From positions 1 to 41,033 of the forward strand of contig JAJSAA010000200.1 in assembly GCA_024274995.1 (NCBI GenBank): a stretch of DNA of 41,033 nucleotides, given 5' to 3'. The notes beneath the pieces are model-generated. The model ran no database searches. It was not told where the DNA came from and saw only the letters and a program-made list of their open reading frames with translations. Positions 1 to 9,480 of this stretch are shown piece after piece. This DNA is from Deltaproteobacteria bacterium (GTDB taxonomy: Bacteria; Desulfobacterota; Desulfobulbia; Desulfobulbales; VMSU01). Numbering within the stretch: the first letter of the stretch is position 1; each line of letters opens with the position of its first letter. The translations under genes and the position numbers were made by a program.

Positions 1-103
1 CAATCACCACCTCAATACTGCCCCGCATGCTGCCCTGGGCGATCTGCTCATGAAAGTTATGAAGGGTACGGCCGGTGCCGGATAATAATACCGCGAGTTT
101 CAT
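1..103 (-). CDS. PurN-like formyltransferase, N-terminal fragment (continues off the window)
   Basis: Reverse complement reads [34 protein letters not shown], matching the PurN N-terminus (LxSGxGxxLxN). Its ATG overlaps the upstream purH stop (ATGA). Confidence 0.75.
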   Translation of the reverse strand, partial: MKLAVLLSGTGRTLHNFHEQIAQGSMRGSIEVVI

Positions 104-720
104 CGCTGATTAAGCTCCGTATGGTTATCAATATCTACCTTATTGAGCCACTCGCTGATGGCCGTGTCATAATGACTGGTAAGGTCAAACACCTTACGGG
201 CCAGACGGAATCTGGTCTTCAGAGTGGTATTGCCGGTCTCCTTCATCTCAGCTATAACCTGAGGATAATCGGCCGGATCAACTATCACCGTTACATCATG
301 GTAGTTCTTGGACGCCGCCCGTAGCATGGTGGGGCCGCCAATATCAATATTCTCAATGGCATTGGTTAGAGTACAGGCCGGATCAGCCACAGCCTTGTCA
401 AAGGCATAGAGATTAACCGCAATGAGATCAATGGGTTGCAGATCATACTGACGCATCTGGGCCTGGTGCTCCGGGTTATCACGTTGGGCCAGAATACCGC
501 CGTGCACCTTGGGATGAAGAGTCTTAACCCGTCCGTCAAGCATCTCAGGAAAGCCAGTAAAATCAGCTACATCCTTGACCTCAATACCATACTCACGCAT
601 TTTTTTTGCCGTACCGCCGGTGGAGAGAATTTCCACTCCCAGCTCCTTGAGCTGCCGGGCAAAATCCTCAATGCCTGATTTGTCGGTGAGACTGATTATA
701 GCTCTGCTTATCTTGTTCAT
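100..720 (-). CDS. purH: IMP cyclohydrolase (MGS-like domain of PurH only, 206 aa)
   Basis: [64 protein letters not shown] motifs; ORF stops before any AICAR transformylase domain. Confidence 0.88.
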   Translation of the reverse strand: MNKISRAIISLTDKSGIEDFARQLKELGVEILSTGGTAKKMREYGIEVKDVADFTGFPEMLDGRVKTLHPKVHGGILAQRDNPEHQAQMRQYDLQPIDLIAVNLYAFDKAVADPACTLTNAIENIDIGGPTMLRAASKNYHDVTVIVDPADYPQVIAEMKETGNTTLKTRFRLARKVFDLTSHYDTAISEWLNKVDIDNHTELNQR

Positions 721-764
721 AGTTTTCTCCTTGAAGTCATTTAAGCAAGTAACTTATTCAGCAG

Positions 765-1145
765 TTACTCTTTACGAATAAACTTTTTAATCAACCGTCG
801 ATCCCGCTTACCGGGCCTTTTGGGCGGTGGAGCCGGAACGGTGGCCCGCAATAGACGCCTTTGTTCACGCAGTTCCTGACGAGCGACCACACTTTCCTCC
901 CTTTCTTCATAGAGGAGGCAGGCCTCCCGGGCCGGGCGGCGTTTATCGTTTAGGGCGTTTACCACGACCACAAACTCATAGCCCCCCTTCTGAATCTGCA
1001 ATTCATCACCGATACAGACAAGGCGGGCCGGTTTAACTCTCTGCTCATTGACATGCACCTTGCCACCGCTGACCGCCGCCATGGCCAGGGATCTGGTCTT
1101 GAAAAAACGGGCCGCCCACAGCCATTTATCAATCCTGACCTTCAA
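765..1145 (-). CDS. hslR: S4 RNA-binding protein, Hsp15-like heat shock protein
   Basis: VRIDKWLWAARFFKTRSLAMAAVSGGKVHVNEQRVKPAR S4 domain followed by a basic tail. Confidence 0.85.
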   Translation of the reverse strand: MKVRIDKWLWAARFFKTRSLAMAAVSGGKVHVNEQRVKPARLVCIGDELQIQKGGYEFVVVVNALNDKRRPAREACLLYEEREESVVARQELREQRRLLRATVPAPPPKRPGKRDRRLIKKFIRKE

Positions 1146-1534
1146 AGTGCCGCCTTTGTCCCCGCGTGTCCATTATCCTGGGCCCAACGGTGTAATTCTT
1201 TCACAAGACGTTCCGGATCTGGGGCGTTATTGAGCATCATATTTTTGAACACCTCATAATACCGAATTTTGATAAAGTCAAACTGGCAGCCGATACCACC
1301 GCTGTTGGAATGAATCAGACGGCAGGTAAATTCCACCTGTCCCAGCATGGTAAGACTGAAATAATCATCATGTTGCAGGGGAGGCACCTTATCAAGCTCA
1401 ATAAAGGCCCCAGCAAAACTTATATTCCGGGTCTGCCCCCTCACTACTATATCATGCCGCAGGTTAACCCTGACCTTAAAATTCAAGGGCAGACGCAGAT
1501 GCTTCCTTCTTTCCTTCTTGATTTTCATGGTCAA
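1142..1534 (-). CDS. PilZ domain protein
   Basis: ERRKHLRLPLNFKVRV ... RNISFAGAFIE PilZ-type motif (RxxxR...xxxSxxG). Confidence 0.8.
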   Translation of the reverse strand: MTMKIKKERRKHLRLPLNFKVRVNLRHDIVVRGQTRNISFAGAFIELDKVPPLQHDDYFSLTMLGQVEFTCRLIHSNSGGIGCQFDFIKIRYYEVFKNMMLNNAPDPERLVKELHRWAQDNGHAGTKAAL

Positions 1535-1749
1535 TCCCCCTGCTCACTCATTAGATTACGGAATATTGACACCTTTCCAGCTATTGTGGTAGTCTGAAAA
1601 AGTCATAACTATTCACCAAGGGGCTGCAAAGTACCATTAACTCGTAGCCGTAACTGTGAAGAAACTCTAACCGGAGACCATTGGAAAAAAACAGTGTCCA
1701 TTGGAAATTCATAACGGTAATGTAAGCACTCAGCGGTAAGGAGATATCC

Positions 1750-2598
1750 ATGAGTAATGAAGAGGAATTTATCAAAGGTATTGACAAACTCATCCCCCGG
1801 CCGGATATCGCCCTGGAGGTTATGACCCTGGCCAACGAAGCCGAATGCCCCATCCATTCTTTATCACAAAAGATCAAGCAGGATCCCAGCCTGCTGGCCA
1901 ATATGTTAAAAATGGCTAACTCCGCCTATTTCGGTCACATGCAGGAAATAAACTCCATCACCGACATAATTGTCCGGCTGGGAGTAGATACCATCAAAAT
2001 GCTGGCCATCACCTCGGCCTCCGCCGGACTGCTTAAATCACCGCAGGAGGCCTATAATATAGAGCCGGGCGCCCTTTGGCGTCATTCTTACGCCACCGCC
2101 CTGCTGGCCTCCATAATTGGCCGTTACGGCCGCTGTCCTTCCTTATCGTCCCTCTACACCTCCGCCCTGCTTCATGACATAGGTAAGATAATTCTAAACC
2201 GCCATCTGCAGAGTGCCTGCCTCAATCGTGGGGAAGAGTTTAAAAGCGGCGATATTATCCAGTTTGAACAGACCATGCTCCATACCAATCACGCCAGGGT
2301 CGCGGCCCTTTTACTGCGCCGCTGGCAGCTGCCAGAGGATATTATCGCCCCGGTGGCCCATCACCATGAGGCAAATCCCCAGGCAGATAATGTCTTAAAC
2401 TGCCAGATTGTCTATCTCGCCAATTATCTCACCGAGAGTATCGGTATCCAGGCCATGGAACCGGACAACTATTTCTACCGCCTTAAAGAGACAGATACGA
2501 ATGTACCGCAAATATCATATTTCAATGACAACATAGAAGCCATTATTACTGAATTCTTTGAAAAATTCAACGAATCCAGCACCCTGGAATTTAATTGA
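1750..2598 (+). CDS. HDOD domain protein
   Basis: IPRPDIALEVMTLANE..SLLANMLKMANSAYFG...ITDIIVRLGVDTIKMLAI...TSALLHDIGKIIL..HHHEAN; RBS aaggag upstream. Confidence 0.87.
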   Translation: MSNEEEFIKGIDKLIPRPDIALEVMTLANEAECPIHSLSQKIKQDPSLLANMLKMANSAYFGHMQEINSITDIIVRLGVDTIKMLAITSASAGLLKSPQEAYNIEPGALWRHSYATALLASIIGRYGRCPSLSSLYTSALLHDIGKIILNRHLQSACLNRGEEFKSGDIIQFEQTMLHTNHARVAALLLRRWQLPEDIIAPVAHHHEANPQADNVLNCQIVYLANYLTESIGIQAMEPDNYFYRLKETDTNVPQISYFNDNIEAIITEFFEKFNESSTLEFN

Positions 2599-2606
2599 CC
2601 CACCCG

Positions 2607-2792
2607 TTAGATAGTGATATCGCCCTCTTTACCGCATCTTTCACAGCAGACCACACTATTCCTCTCGCCGGCCTTCCAGGGCACCCTGATAATTAATTTT
2701 TTGTAATCCTTTTTAGAACAGTTCTCACAGAGACACACCTCTGAGTCATCCTTCAAAATCCACTTATACATCCCGGCTCCACTTTTAACCAT
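2607..2792 (-). CDS. small cysteine-rich (CxxC..CxxC) hypothetical protein
   Basis: 61 aa ORF with CLCENC and CCERC knuckles; the true start may be the internal MYKWIL. Confidence 0.5.
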   Translation of the reverse strand: MVKSGAGMYKWILKDDSEVCLCENCSKKDYKKLIIRVPWKAGERNSVVCCERCGKEGDITI

Positions 2793-2874
2793 CTCACTTC
2801 ACCTTAATAAGCAACAGGGAAACGGCCTGGCGACCATCTCCCTGTCAACTACCTGTTTATAATCCGAGTTCTGT

Positions 2875-5325
2875 TTACTTTATGCCAAGCTCTTTCTCCT
2901 TCTCGGCCACTGCCAGCCTGGTTTTGATAACCGTGTCGGAAATCAGACTCATGGAGTCAATACCGCATTCCACGAGGAAGGTGGCAAATTCCGGAAAATC
3001 ACTGGGTGCCTGACCACAGATACCAATCTTGCGGCCCCGGCGCTTAGCGGTATCAATAACCATCTTCACCATGGTTTTCACCGCCTCGTTGCGCTCGTCA
3101 TAGATATGGGCAACAAGATCAGAGTCACGGTCAAGGCCCAGGGTCAACTGGGTAAGATCGTTGGTACCGATGGAGAAACCGTCAAATACATCGCAGAAGG
3201 CATCAGCCGAGATGACGTTACTGGGAATCTCGCACATGACATAGACCTCAAGATTATTCTCCCCCTGCACCAATCCAAACTCCCGCATGACCTCAATGAC
3301 CTTACGGCCCTCCTCCGGGGTGCGGCAGAAGGGTACCATCAATTTAATATTATTAAGACCCATTTCATTTCTGACCTTCAGCAGGGCCTTGCACTCCAGC
3401 TCAAAGGCCCGTTTGTAATTGGGATCATAATAACGTGAGGCCCCGCGCCAGCCGATCATAGGGTTACTCTCTACGGGCTCATAAAATTTACCGCCGATGA
3501 GATTGGCGTACTCGTTACTCTTAAAATCGGAGAGGCGAACAATAACGTCCTTGGGATAAAACCCAGCCCCGATCCGGCCCACGCCCTCGGCCAGTTTATC
3601 AATAAAGAACTGCTTTTTGTCGCCAGGATAGGCGGTGGTTCTCTCCTCAATAATTTTCACTACCTCAGCGGCTTCGGCATTGCCCTTGGCGGCCTTGTCC
3701 TTTAAGTCATCAAAATCATAGAGAGCCAGGGGGTGAATGCCAATGTGGGAGTTAATAATAAACTCCTCACGAGCCAACCCGACACCATCATTGGGAATCT
3801 GCCCCTCGGTAAAGGCCTTCTCCGGAATCCCGGAGTTCAGCATAATTTTGGTTCGGGTAGTGGGAATGTTATCGAGATCAACCCGGTCGATACGATATTT
3901 CAGAATTCCCTCATAGATATTACCGGTCTCACCCTCGGCGCAGGACACAGTAACCTCCTTGCCATCGGCAATTTTCTTACTGCCATCAACTGTACCGATA
4001 ACGCAGGGTATGCCCAGCTCCCGGGAAATAATAGCCGCATGACAGGTTCGGCCGCCCCGGTTGGTAACAATGGCCCCGGCGATTTTCATAATCGGCTCCC
4101 AGTCGGGATCAGTCATATCGGTAACCAACACCTGCCCCTCCCTGAAGTCATGAATATCGGCGACAGTCTCAATGACATTGGTGACGCCCTGGCCGATTTT
4201 GGCGCCAACGGCCTGGCCAACAGCAATTGTTTTGCCATGCTCCTCCATGACATAGGTTTCCATGACCTTCTTAGAGGCCTGGGAGTGTACGGTCTCCGGC
4301 CGGGCCTGGACGATGAAGAGCTTACCGGTGCCAACCTTTTCGCCGTCACCATCCTTGGCCCATTCAATATCCATTCCTTTACCGTAATGATCTTCGATGA
4401 TACAGGCCCATTTAGCGAGCTGCAGAATCTCATCATCGTTAATCACATAACGGCCACGTTCATCAGCGGTGGTGGGAATATTCTGTACCGGCTCCTCGGC
4501 GTTGGGATCGTCATTATAGATCATCTTGATCTCTTTGCTGCCCAGCCGCTTGCCGACAATGGGCCGTTTCCCCTCTTTCAAGGTGGGTTTAAAAATATAA
4601 AATTCATCGGGATTAACCGCCCCCTGAACTACATTTTCACCCAGTCCCCAGGCTCCGGTGAGAAAGGCGGCATCTTTGAAACCACTCTCGGTATCAATGG
4701 AAAACATAACTCCGTAAGAGGCGGAATCACTGCGTACCATTTTTTGGATGGTAATGGAGAGATAGACGTCAAACTGACCAAAGCCCTTGTCATGGCGATA
4801 GGATATCGCCCGATTGGTAAAGAGGCTGGCAAAGCACTTCCGGCAATTATGGATCAGGGCGTCCATGCCGTGAATATTGAGATAGGTCTCCTGCTGACCG
4901 GCAAAAGAGGCATCCGGCAGATCTTCAGCCGTAGCCGAGGAACGAACCGCCACATCAACGTCCTTGCCGTACTCCTCCTCCATCTTGGCATAGCCCTCGG
5001 CAATAGCCTGGCGCAGATCATCGGGGAATTCGGCGGTCTCAATAATATGCCGCACCTTGGCCCCCCGCTCCTGGAGATTTCTCATGTCAGAGGTATCAAG
5101 ACCAGCCAGGGCATCTTTAATGGCCTGCTCCACCCCGGCCGCCTTCAAGAGATAACGGTAGGCATAGGCGGTAATAGCAAAGCCATGAGGAATCGCTACG
5201 CCCTTGGCAGTAAGATGCTGATACATCTCACCGAGAGAGGCATTCTTACCACCCACCATGGGTACATCTTCTATACCTATTTCATCAAACCAAAGAATTA
5301 AAGCCTCATCATGTTTTGTAGTCAT
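2875..5325 (-). CDS. ppsA: phosphoenolpyruvate synthase
   Basis: VPMVGGKNASLGEM, VRSSATAEDLPDASFAGQQETYLN, GGRTCHAAIISRELGIPCVIG, CGQAPSDFPEF motifs over 816 aa. Confidence 0.96.
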   Translation of the reverse strand: MTTKHDEALILWFDEIGIEDVPMVGGKNASLGEMYQHLTAKGVAIPHGFAITAYAYRYLLKAAGVEQAIKDALAGLDTSDMRNLQERGAKVRHIIETAEFPDDLRQAIAEGYAKMEEEYGKDVDVAVRSSATAEDLPDASFAGQQETYLNIHGMDALIHNCRKCFASLFTNRAISYRHDKGFGQFDVYLSITIQKMVRSDSASYGVMFSIDTESGFKDAAFLTGAWGLGENVVQGAVNPDEFYIFKPTLKEGKRPIVGKRLGSKEIKMIYNDDPNAEEPVQNIPTTADERGRYVINDDEILQLAKWACIIEDHYGKGMDIEWAKDGDGEKVGTGKLFIVQARPETVHSQASKKVMETYVMEEHGKTIAVGQAVGAKIGQGVTNVIETVADIHDFREGQVLVTDMTDPDWEPIMKIAGAIVTNRGGRTCHAAIISRELGIPCVIGTVDGSKKIADGKEVTVSCAEGETGNIYEGILKYRIDRVDLDNIPTTRTKIMLNSGIPEKAFTEGQIPNDGVGLAREEFIINSHIGIHPLALYDFDDLKDKAAKGNAEAAEVVKIIEERTTAYPGDKKQFFIDKLAEGVGRIGAGFYPKDVIVRLSDFKSNEYANLIGGKFYEPVESNPMIGWRGASRYYDPNYKRAFELECKALLKVRNEMGLNNIKLMVPFCRTPEEGRKVIEVMREFGLVQGENNLEVYVMCEIPSNVISADAFCDVFDGFSIGTNDLTQLTLGLDRDSDLVAHIYDERNEAVKTMVKMVIDTAKRRGRKIGICGQAPSDFPEFATFLVECGIDSMSLISDTVIKTRLAVAEKEKELGIK

Positions 5326-5592
5326 CTACCTCTCCTCTTTTAGAACTTTTTATTCAGAGATTTCTATGAAAGTCACCCACAGGGCACCATCAATCCCGGC
5401 AACGGCCTTCATGTTTAAACTATTTGCCTTTTCGTTATGTCCGACCAGCGACTATAACTGTTTCTACCTAAAAGTAATCTACCATAATAATTTTAAATCA
5501 TCTTAAAATGTTATATATATAATATTGTTGCTTTTCCGGCAACCTTTCTTCCCGAAATAAAAAAAAAATACGCTTTTTCTACCGGGGTTATT

Positions 5593-5621
5593 TTGTTATT
5601 GCAATATTTGTGGCATTATAA
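5593..5621 (+). promoter_or_regulatory. candidate sigma70-type promoter with palindrome TATTGCAATA overlapping the spacer
   Basis: TTGTTA (5593-5598), 17-nt spacer, TTATAA (5616-5621); 10-bp palindrome 5597-5606; upstream of the phosphohexomutase ORF. Confidence 0.35.
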
Positions 5622-5760
5622 GGTACAGTGCTGATTGTAATTTGTAAAATTCGTAACTATTCAGGCAGAGTTCTGAAATTACCCCTGATTCTATGGCGTA
5701 AACACCCAGGCAATCACCCGATATAGTTATTACCTAACTTACACAAAAGGATATGCCAGA

Positions 5761-7491
5761 ATGGGAGACCTTGGACATACTGACGATTTGTTCAGATTAT
5801 ATTTCACCGCCAGAAATCACGCCGAAAGAGACTATTTCGCCCTACTGAAAGAACTGGTAGCTCTGCGCAATCAGCATCCGCCTAAGAGCCAGGCTCACAT
5901 CTATATTCAAAACAAGATTAACCGCGTCTACGACCTGATTTTAGACGAAATAACCACCAACCAGGGCCAGCCGCTGAACCTGGTAAAATTCGGAACCTCT
6001 GGCTGGCGGGGGATTATAGGCAAGGATCTATTTATCAAGTCCGTCCAGCAGGTCACCATGGCCATTGTCAACATGTATCTTGAGGCGGCTGACTCGCCTG
6101 CCCTGAGCGATAATCTGGGGGTCAGAGATATAGACGAGGCCCGGAGACGCGGCGTTGTCTTAGGCTTTGACAACCGTTTCGGCAATGAGGTATTCGCTAA
6201 ATCCATAAGTACTGTCCTCACCGGCAACGGCTTTACTGTCCATTACGCGGCCGAGGCCACCACCGGCATTCTCTCGGCCGCCGTTCTTGAACTCAAGGCA
6301 GCCTGTTCCATCAATCTCACCCCGAGCCATAACCCGCTGGATTATGGCGGTTTTAAATTCAATGCCGCCGACGGCGGCCCGGCCCAGCCCGTCATTACCG
6401 ATTATATCACCCGGCAAGCCAATAAGCTGATCAAACAGGGCAGCGTACCCCGCGCCACAGCAAATAATAACCTCCAACAGCCCTGCAACGCCATGGGCCA
6501 CTGGCAGTCCTTAGTCCGCAAGGGCAAAGCCTCCCACCATCTCGACTACGAGGCAATACTAAAGCACCTTAACAGTCGGGATGACATTGCGGTAATAGTG
6601 GACTGCGTACACGGCTCCTCTAAATCCAGCATCAAAGATTTTTTTCTTAATTGTCGGCCAGAGCTCCTCACCTTTTTCCGGACATCAGCCGACCCCACCT
6701 TTGGCGGTATCGCGCCGGAACCCACCGCCGCCAATATGGCCAGGGTCAAAAGCACCCTGGCGCAAGGCCAAGAGCCTTTAAAACTGGGGGTAATCATGGA
6801 TCCGGATGCCGATCGTATTCGTTTGACCGACGGCACAACGGACATAGATATGAACCATTTCGGAGCAATGAGCTATCATTTTCTGCACGAGGAAAAGGGA
6901 CTGAAGGGCATGGTGGCGAAAACCGTCGCCACCAGTAATTTTGTCAACGCTATCGCTGAGTCCTTTCACGAAGAAATTTTTGAGCCCCGGGTGGGATTTA
7001 AAGAATTCAAGCCGGTCATCAACAAGGCTTTGGTCTGTTTTGAGGAATCAGACGGCATGACCGTCCGCGGCCACACCCCGGAAAAAGATGCCTATATCGG
7101 CCTGTTATTGGCCCTCGACCTGATATTAAGCACCAATAAAAACATTGGTGCTTACCTGTCTGAGCTCCAGGAAAAATATGGCTATTATTTCCCGGCCAAA
7201 GACAGCGTCTCAGTGAGCCAAAAGGGAGACGTCCTTTTAGACACACTGGCTCAACTCGACAAATATCAACCCGGTACCTCACTGAGGGTGGGCAGCAAGA
7301 AACACCTTATTGAACGGATAATTAATATTGACGGCCACAAGATAATCTTAGATGACGGCAGCTGGCTGATGATCAGGCCTTCGGGTACAGAGCCCAAGGT
7401 AAGATTCTACGTGGAGGCGAGAAGCGCAGCGGTCACCGGGGATTTATTCACCTGCGCCAGAAATCTCCTCGCCGAAATCGGCCTGACATAA
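5761..7491 (+). CDS. phosphoglucomutase/phosphomannomutase (alpha-D-phosphohexomutase family)
   Basis: VKFGTSGWRGIIG, NLTPSHNPLDYGGFKFN (phosphoserine loop), MDPDADRIRLTDG, RPSGTEPKVRFYVEA; about 70-aa N-terminal extension. Confidence 0.92.
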   Translation: MGDLGHTDDLFRLYFTARNHAERDYFALLKELVALRNQHPPKSQAHIYIQNKINRVYDLILDEITTNQGQPLNLVKFGTSGWRGIIGKDLFIKSVQQVTMAIVNMYLEAADSPALSDNLGVRDIDEARRRGVVLGFDNRFGNEVFAKSISTVLTGNGFTVHYAAEATTGILSAAVLELKAACSINLTPSHNPLDYGGFKFNAADGGPAQPVITDYITRQANKLIKQGSVPRATANNNLQQPCNAMGHWQSLVRKGKASHHLDYEAILKHLNSRDDIAVIVDCVHGSSKSSIKDFFLNCRPELLTFFRTSADPTFGGIAPEPTAANMARVKSTLAQGQEPLKLGVIMDPDADRIRLTDGTTDIDMNHFGAMSYHFLHEEKGLKGMVAKTVATSNFVNAIAESFHEEIFEPRVGFKEFKPVINKALVCFEESDGMTVRGHTPEKDAYIGLLLALDLILSTNKNIGAYLSELQEKYGYYFPAKDSVSVSQKGDVLLDTLAQLDKYQPGTSLRVGSKKHLIERIINIDGHKIILDDGSWLMIRPSGTEPKVRFYVEARSAAVTGDLFTCARNLLAEIGLT

Positions 7492-7521
7492 AAATTCACA
7501 ACCGCAGCGCAAGGAGTAAAA

Positions 7522-7743
7522 ATGAGAGATAAAGTTCAATCAGCCCTTAACAAAATGCGGCCCACATTACAGAATGACGGCGGCGATGTAGTTCTTATTG
7601 ATGTGTCAAATGACGGAATTGTAAAGGTGCAGCTCACTGGAGCCTGTAATGGCTGCCCAATGTCCCAGGCCACTCTGAAAAACGGCATCGAAAAATTCTT
7701 AAAGTCTGAAGTACCTGGAGTCAAGAGGGTCGAAGCGGCCTGA
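7522..7743 (+). CDS. NifU-like C-terminal domain Fe-S scaffold protein
   Basis: LNKMRPTLQNDGGDVVLIDV...VQLTGACNGCPMSQATLKNGIEKFLK; RBS aaggag. Confidence 0.93.
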   Translation: MRDKVQSALNKMRPTLQNDGGDVVLIDVSNDGIVKVQLTGACNGCPMSQATLKNGIEKFLKSEVPGVKRVEAA

Positions 7744-7754
7744 CAAAACCATGC

Positions 7755-8219
7755 TCACTTATGATATTTGCTGCCAGCCAGAATAGTAAAGGCCCGGTAG
7801 AGCTGCTCCAGAAACAGCAGGCGGGCCATTTCGTGGGTAAAGGTCATACGGGACAGAGAAATAGTCAACTCAGCCCGTTTCCTCACCTCATCAGACAGAC
7901 CTGAAGGGCCGCCGATGACAAAGGAGATCAACTGTTTCCCCGTATCTCGCCAGCGCCCTATATCAAGCGCTAACTCTTCAGAACTTAACTGGCGGCCGCC
8001 GGGATCCAAAACAACCAGCAAAGCCCCCCTGGGTACCAGGGATATTAGTTTCTCGCCCTCTTCCCGCCGCCGGGCATTTTCAGGCAATCTACCGCGTTTT
8101 TCCTTGACGACCTTGATGGATAAGGGGCAATAGGGCCGCAGACGCCGCTGATAATCATCAATACCGACGGCAAGATAATCCTGCTTAGTTTTACCTACTA
8201 CCAGCAGTTCAATCTTCAT
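7755..8219 (-). CDS. rlmH: 23S rRNA pseudouridine-1915 N3-methyltransferase
   Basis: MKIELLVVGKTKQDYLAVGIDDYQRRLRPY...FVIGGPSGLSDEV...SLSRMTFTHEMARLLFLEQLYRAFTILAGSKYHK. Start set at the internal Met (8219), not the track start 8243. Confidence 0.95.
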   Translation of the reverse strand: MKIELLVVGKTKQDYLAVGIDDYQRRLRPYCPLSIKVVKEKRGRLPENARRREEGEKLISLVPRGALLVVLDPGGRQLSSEELALDIGRWRDTGKQLISFVIGGPSGLSDEVRKRAELTISLSRMTFTHEMARLLFLEQLYRAFTILAGSKYHK

Positions 8220-8607
8220 CCCCCTCCCCGGCAATGAATTCACTTAGCTTGAGCCGAAAGTCTTCATAGCTGATATTTTTCGGGATACCGGGGCAGGAGT
8301 GTTTAATGGTCTCGAAATTGGCCGGGTCACTCATAATAGATGGATGCAGGGGCCATTGCTGGCAGCGCCATGGTTTACCGGGATGAATGGTACAGCCCTC
8401 ATTATAGAAGATGCAATGGCCGTCAACGGTTTTCATCTGCACCACCCGCCCGCTTTGGCGCAGATACCTCTTCATGACCTCGGCAAGCGTCATTTTAAGA
8501 TAGCCCACCAAACGTTTCAGATCCTTTTCGTCTAAGGAAACCGTGGTTTCACCATGGCAGCAAAAACCACATTCCCGGCAACGAAAAATATTTTTATCTT
8601 CTACCAT
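8209..8607 (-). CDS. YkgJ-family cysteine cluster protein
   Basis: CRECGFCCHGET...CIFYNEGCTIHPGKPWRCQQWP. Confidence 0.88.
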   Translation of the reverse strand: MVEDKNIFRCRECGFCCHGETTVSLDEKDLKRLVGYLKMTLAEVMKRYLRQSGRVVQMKTVDGHCIFYNEGCTIHPGKPWRCQQWPLHPSIMSDPANFETIKHSCPGIPKNISYEDFRLKLSEFIAGEGDED

Positions 8608-8667
8608 TTTTATCCTCTTATCGGTAACAGCTCTACCCGCACGGGCATAGAAAAGGTGTGTAACTGC

Positions 8668-9231
8668 TCAGGCCAGCCCCAGCTCATCATTAAACAAAGC
8701 GATATCGATACCATATTTTTCCGCGGCCTGCCGCCATTTTAAATCATCAGGCGTATTAAATAATATATCCACATCGCCGGGCAGCACCAGCCAGCCCTGC
8801 GTGGTCAATTCATTTTCGAGCTGCCCCGGCCCCCAGCCGGCATAACCAAGCATAAACAGAAAGGACTCCGGCCCATGCCCCGCCGCGATATCCGCCAATA
8901 TCCGCCCGTCACTGGTTATACGAGTCTGGGCGGTCACGGTCAGACAGTTATCCAGCTTGTAGTCAGAACTGTACAGGAAGAAGGCCCGCTCCATCTCAAC
9001 CGGGCCGCCAATATAAACCGGCGGCCAGTCCCTCTCCACTGTTTCTTCTATCTGGGATAGACGCAGAACCTGAGAGAAGGATATCAGAGCAGGCTGATTA
9101 ACGACCACCCCCATGGCCCCTTCCCCGCTATGAACACATATATAAACCACCTGACGGCTGAAGCGCGGATCAGGCATCTGTTGGGTGGCGATGAGAAAAC
9201 TGCCCTGCAATGATTGCATTTGCATTTGCAT
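8668..9231 (-). CDS. YqgE/AlgH family protein (UPF0301)
   Basis: LQGSFLIATQQMPDPRFSRQVVYICVHSGEGAMGVVVNQPA ... GYAGWGPGQLENEL. Confidence 0.94.
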   Translation of the reverse strand: MQMQMQSLQGSFLIATQQMPDPRFSRQVVYICVHSGEGAMGVVVNQPALISFSQVLRLSQIEETVERDWPPVYIGGPVEMERAFFLYSSDYKLDNCLTVTAQTRITSDGRILADIAAGHGPESFLFMLGYAGWGPGQLENELTTQGWLVLPGDVDILFNTPDDLKWRQAAEKYGIDIALFNDELGLA

Positions 9232-9480
9232 TTTTTACTGGTAAAATCAAATATAATCAAGCCTAAATCTCAGCCAGCACAGGTGTTTTTACCTGCTGAC
9301 TCTAAAATAAAGATGACCATCCTGTTAATATTTTTCCGCAGCTGGACTATTTTTTTGCATTTCCAATTTCATTTTATGCTAAAGTAATTACTATAACCTA
9401 TAAACTTATAAAATTGGGGCGGGCAGATAAATTTTTCCTGCTCACAAAATAAATTTTAAATTTAACAAAAAGAGAAAAAA

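Noticed and set aside
3733-5301. 522-aa ORF on the + strand antisense to ppsA
   Set aside because: The opposite strand encodes an unmistakable PEP synthase; the antisense translation shows no recognisable motifs and is explained by codon bias of the sense gene.
5510-5580. AT-rich tract with TTATATATATAA and poly-A between ppsA and the phosphohexomutase
   Set aside because: Ordinary AT-rich divergent promoter DNA; simple palindromes of A/T are expected by composition.
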